From NCBI GenBank assembly GCA_030427735.1, contig JAUIBP010000018.1, forward strand, positions 1-41,304: a DNA stretch of 41,304 bases. Direction: 5' to 3'. Positions 39,382 through 41,304 of this stretch are shown in pieces. Source of the stretch: Bacteroidia bacterium (GTDB lineage: Bacteria; Bacteroidota; Bacteroidia; Flavobacteriales; Flavobacteriaceae). Position 1 is the first letter of the stretch. Each line of letters opens with the position of its first letter. The translations under genes and the position numbers were made by a program. The notes beneath the pieces were generated by a model. The model saw only the letters and a list, made by a program, of their open reading frames with translations. It did not search any database and was not told the DNA's origin.

Positions 39382-39491
39382 TATCAACAACACAATACAA
39401 AAGTATTAATCCATAAATCCCTCATGAATTAATTGTTGATAATAGCAACTTACAAATTTAACCTCATAATATCTTTATGAGGTTTTTTTTT
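39382..39491 (+). ncRNA. Candidate small RNA
   Basis: About 110 nt lie between the TATCTTTG element and the terminator. A small hairpin (AATAC-AAAA-GTATT, 39394-39407) lies near the expected 5' end and the terminator hairpin at the 3' end. A frame from GTG 39291 to 39416 (41 codons) overlaps but lacks coding character. The alternative is a processed 3' UTR of the response regulator gene. No RNA family was recognised. Confidence 0.35.
39461..39491 (+). terminator. Rho-independent terminator
   Basis: The 9-bp stem ACCTCATAA (39461-39469) with TTATGAGGT (39475-39483) has a 5-nt loop and is followed by an uninterrupted T run to 39491. It ends the two-component operon transcript and/or the candidate small RNA. 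Confidence 0.9.
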
Positions 39492-39538
39492 ATCCCAAAA
39501 TTTCTATACTACTGATATTCTATATGCTAAGGCAAAGT

Positions 39539-40048
39539 TTACCACATAGAGAAAGCGTCTTTGAATTTCCAAAATACACGCACAAACAATCCAAAGTATA
39601 TTACCGAAATTATAAACTTTAAAAAGGTTCCCGTTAAAAAACCTAAAAACGAACCTAGTGCAGCTTTGGCAGCTTTTTTATGATGTGTTTTGTTTAACAA
39701 TTCGCCAACAAAAGCACCAACAAAAGGCCAGATAATAATACCTAAAAAGCCCAATACAGGAAATACTATGGCAATAAGTAGCCCTACAGTGGTTCCTATA
39801 ACCCCAAATTTACTGCCCCCAAATTTTTTAGTTCCCATTGCAGGAATGGCATAATCTATAATTATTACAGCTAAAGCGATGAGTAAAGTAACTATTAAAA
39901 ACATCCAGTTATTGGGTATAGCCTTAGTAAGGTACAACAATAAAAGTCCGATCCAGCTTATAGGCGGGCCGGGGAGCACAGGTAAAAAGCTTCCTAAAAT
40001 ACCTATACACATACATACAAAACCTAAAATTAACAGGGCAATATCCAT
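39539..40048 (-). CDS. DUF456 family membrane protein
   Basis: The protein has 169 residues from ATG 40048; a TTG at 40057 would add three residues. Four to five hydrophobic segments with many Gly/Pro match DUF456: FVCMCIGILGSFLPVLPGPP, then GLLLLYLTK, a long central ALAVIIIDYAIPAMGTKKFG, and GLLIAIVFPVLGFLGIIIWP with GAFVGELL. The family function is unknown. It is divergent from blaI, with the three operator copies in the shared gap. Confidence 0.88.
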   Translation of the reverse strand: MDIALLILGFVCMCIGILGSFLPVLPGPPISWIGLLLLYLTKAIPNNWMFLIVTLLIALAVIIIDYAIPAMGTKKFGGSKFGVIGTTVGLLIAIVFPVLGFLGIIIWPFVGAFVGELLNKTHHKKAAKAALGSFLGFLTGTFLKFIISVIYFGLFVRVFWKFKDAFSMW

Positions 40049-40097
40049 AACAAACAATTTTACTATAACTAAGATATAGAAATAAAAACATTTTTTT

Positions 40098-40113
40098 GAC
40101 TAAAAAATTAGTT
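40098..40113. promoter_or_regulatory. BlaI-type operator, copy 1
   Basis: GACTAA-AAAA-TTAGTT differs from the AACTAA-N4-TTAGTT inverted repeat by one base. It lies furthest upstream, 18 bases (centre to centre) before copy 2, and close to the divergent DUF456 gene. Confidence 0.65.
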
Positions 40114-40115
40114 TA

Positions 40116-40131
40116 AACTAAATATTTAGTT
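40116..40131. promoter_or_regulatory. BlaI-type operator, copy 2
   Basis: AACTAAATATTTAGTT is a perfect 16-base palindrome. Its last base is the first T of the -7 element TATATTTG, so a bound repressor would block the promoter. Confidence 0.75.
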
Positions 40132-40138
40132 ATATTTG
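40131..40138 (+). promoter_or_regulatory. -7 promoter element of blaI
   Basis: TATATTTG matches TAnnTTTG. The start codon of blaI is 30 bases downstream. A clear -33 element is not seen because operator copy 2 occupies that space. Confidence 0.65.
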
Positions 40139-40149
40139 TCTTGTTGTTA

Positions 40150-40165
40150 AACTAAAAACTTAGTT
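40150..40165. promoter_or_regulatory. BlaI-type operator, copy 3
   Basis: AACTAA-AAAC-TTAGTT has both half-sites intact and ends two bases before the blaI ATG, 34 bases (centre to centre) after copy 2. It lies downstream of the expected transcript start, so it would act as a roadblock site. Confidence 0.7.
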
Positions 40166-40167
40166 GT

Positions 40168-40527
40168 ATGAAAGCGTTAACTAAAGCGGAAGAGGAAATT
40201 ATGCAAGTGCTTTGGCAATTAGAGAAAGCCAATGTTAAGGCTATAATTAAAGAATTACCAGAACCTAAGCCTGCCTATAACACGGTGTCGACCATAGTGA
40301 GGATTTTAGAAAGTAAAGGATTTGTAGATTACGAAAAACAAGGTAAAGGGCATACGTATTTTCCTAAAGTGACAAAAGAAGATTATAGCAATCAATCGTT
40401 AAACGCGTTGGTTAACAATTATTTTCAGGGATCTTTTAAAAGTTTAGTTTCCTTCTTCGTAAAGGAGAACGATATAAGTTTAAAAGACATGGAAGCCGTA
40501 CTTAAAGATATTCAGAAAAACGATTAG
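40168..40527 (+). CDS. blaI: BlaI/MecI/CopY-type repressor
   Basis: The protein has 119 residues, typical for the family. An N-terminal winged helix (about 1-75) has LTKAEEEIMQVLWQLEKANV, then PKPAYNTVSTIVRILESKGFVDYEK and HTYFPKV. A short C-terminal dimerisation helix follows (about 80-119). It should repress its own operon through the three upstream inverted repeats and be relieved by cleavage via the adjacent M56 sensor, as in BlaI/BlaR1. In Bacteroidota many such pairs are unrelated to beta-lactamase, so the regulated process is not known. The M56 gene starts two bases downstream. Confidence 0.92.
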   Translation: MKALTKAEEEIMQVLWQLEKANVKAIIKELPEPKPAYNTVSTIVRILESKGFVDYEKQGKGHTYFPKVTKEDYSNQSLNALVNNYFQGSFKSLVSFFVKENDISLKDMEAVLKDIQKND

Positions 40528-40529
40528 CC

Positions 40530-41304
40530 ATGGTACATTACATTCTACAAACAATAGCTTTTCAGTTGTTTTTTTTACTGGTATACGATGTGTTTTTAAA
40601 GCGCGAAACCTTTTTTAACTGGAATCGATTTTATTTGTTATTTACGCCTATAGCAGCGTTGGTGTTGCCGTTAATACAAATAGATGCTTTTAAAAATATA
40701 GTGCCTCAAAATTATGTGGTACAGCTGCCTGCAGTAATTATACATCCAGAGCAAGTACAGCTAAAAACGGAACTCTTGCCAGCTGTATTTATTACGTCGG
40801 AGACCACATTTTGGACCTGGGAGTTTATTATATATGCAGGTATAGGTATTGCTTCAGTATTATTTTTATTGAAAATATATAAGGTGCTCAAAACCGTATT
40901 TAGTGCAAAAAAGCATCGTGTAAATGGTTACACCGTAATTACCATCAATCAGAGCACTGCAGCATATTCGTTTTTTAATTATGTGTTTCTAGGCGATCAA
41001 ATTACCGATAACCAATACCAAACTATTTTAATGCACGAGTGCGTGCACATTAAACACAAACACAGTTTAGATTTGTTGTTTTTTGAAATGCTTCGTATCG
41101 TGTTTTGGTACAATCCGTTAGTATATATGTATCACAATAGAATGGTGGCGCTTCACGAGTTTATTGCCGATGCAACCGTAATTAAACAGCAGGACAAAGC
41201 CTCCTACTATCAAAATTTGTTAAGTCAAGTTTTCGATGTTAAAGATATATCATTCATCAATCCATTTTATAAACAATCATTAATCAAAAAACGAATCATT
41301 ATGT
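40530..41304 (+). CDS. M56 (BlaR1-type) membrane peptidase sensor, truncated at the right edge
   Basis: The frame starts at ATG 40530 and is open to the end of the window (258 residues seen). Three or four membrane helices are visible (about 5-23, 33-50 and 95-115, plus one after the zinc motif). The zinc peptidase motif HECVH lies at 169-173, followed by the LHEFIADA segment that supplies the third ligand. In BlaR1-type sensors, ligand binding triggers this peptidase, directly or indirectly removing the repressor. The C-terminal extracytoplasmic part (TonB-like or sensor domain in many Bacteroidota homologues) lies outside the window. Confidence 0.9.
   Translation, partial: MVHYILQTIAFQLFFLLVYDVFLKRETFFNWNRFYLLFTPIAALVLPLIQIDAFKNIVPQNYVVQLPAVIIHPEQVQLKTELLPAVFITSETTFWTWEFIIYAGIGIASVLFLLKIYKVLKTVFSAKKHRVNGYTVITINQSTAAYSFFNYVFLGDQITDNQYQTILMHECVHIKHKHSLDLLFFEMLRIVFWYNPLVYMYHNRMVALHEFIADATVIKQQDKASYYQNLLSQVFDVKDISFINPFYKQSLIKKRIIM

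Noticed and set aside
39291-39416. 41-codon frame from GTG after the response regulator
   Set aside because: It has no recognisable features, and it runs over a perfect -7 element.

Overview
The window looks like chromosome from a member of the Flavobacteriia (phylum Bacteroidota). The evidence is AT-rich DNA, Leu codons dominated by TTA in the chromosomal part, Bacteroidota-type -7 elements (TAnnTTTG), few clear Shine-Dalgarno sites, several apparent TTG starts, and lineage-typical families: a lipidated TamA (TamL) with TamB, DUF2490, BlaI/M56, and a TPR histidine kinase. I see no rRNA, tRNA, CRISPR array, transposase or integrase.

Region A (1 to about 12.55 kb) is a tightly packed, one-directional run of about 23 genes. 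I read it as the right part of a prophage or phage-like element. At least 14 products carry one hydrophobic helix followed by Lys/Arg. Attached to these anchors are a zinc-ribbon-like segment, a beta-propeller, an SH3-like domain, a peptidoglycan-binding domain and an M15 peptidase. A soluble T7-type amidase, an HEXXH protein, a holin-like protein, a spanin-like overlapping pair, a fibre with three phage-fibre repeats and a cement-like protein complete the set. No terminase, portal, tail tube, tape measure, capsid or packaging ATPase is visible. The best reading is the structural/entry/lysis module of a membrane-containing, possibly tailless, phage whose left part lies upstream. A Lys/Arg-rich mini-protein and a terminator precede it, and a strong terminator at 12678-12709 follows it.

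Region B (12.8-17.3 kb) is metabolic. A ROK-type polyphosphate glucokinase and the 5-oxoprolinase genes pxpA-pxpB-pxpC are on +. The deoxynucleoside salvage pair deoC-deoD is on - and overlaps pxpC tail to tail.

Region C (17.4-25.5 kb, -) is envelope biogenesis: tamB followed by tamL, with a DUF2490 protein upstream of them.

Region D (25.7-36 kb) starts with an exported dikinase-like protein (phosphohistidine domain, then ATP-grasp) and an exported serine hydrolase (+). On - are a small lipoprotein, an ATP/ADP-translocase-like transporter fused to HEAT-like repeats, a second serine hydrolase, and a three-gene operon of two VOC proteins and a P-loop kinase.

Region E (36-41.3 kb) holds a 50-aa lipoprotein gene, a TPR histidine kinase/LuxR-type response regulator pair, a possible small RNA, a DUF456 membrane protein (-), and a blaI-M56 operon behind three copies of an AACTAA-N4-TTAGTT operator. 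The M56 gene runs off the right edge.
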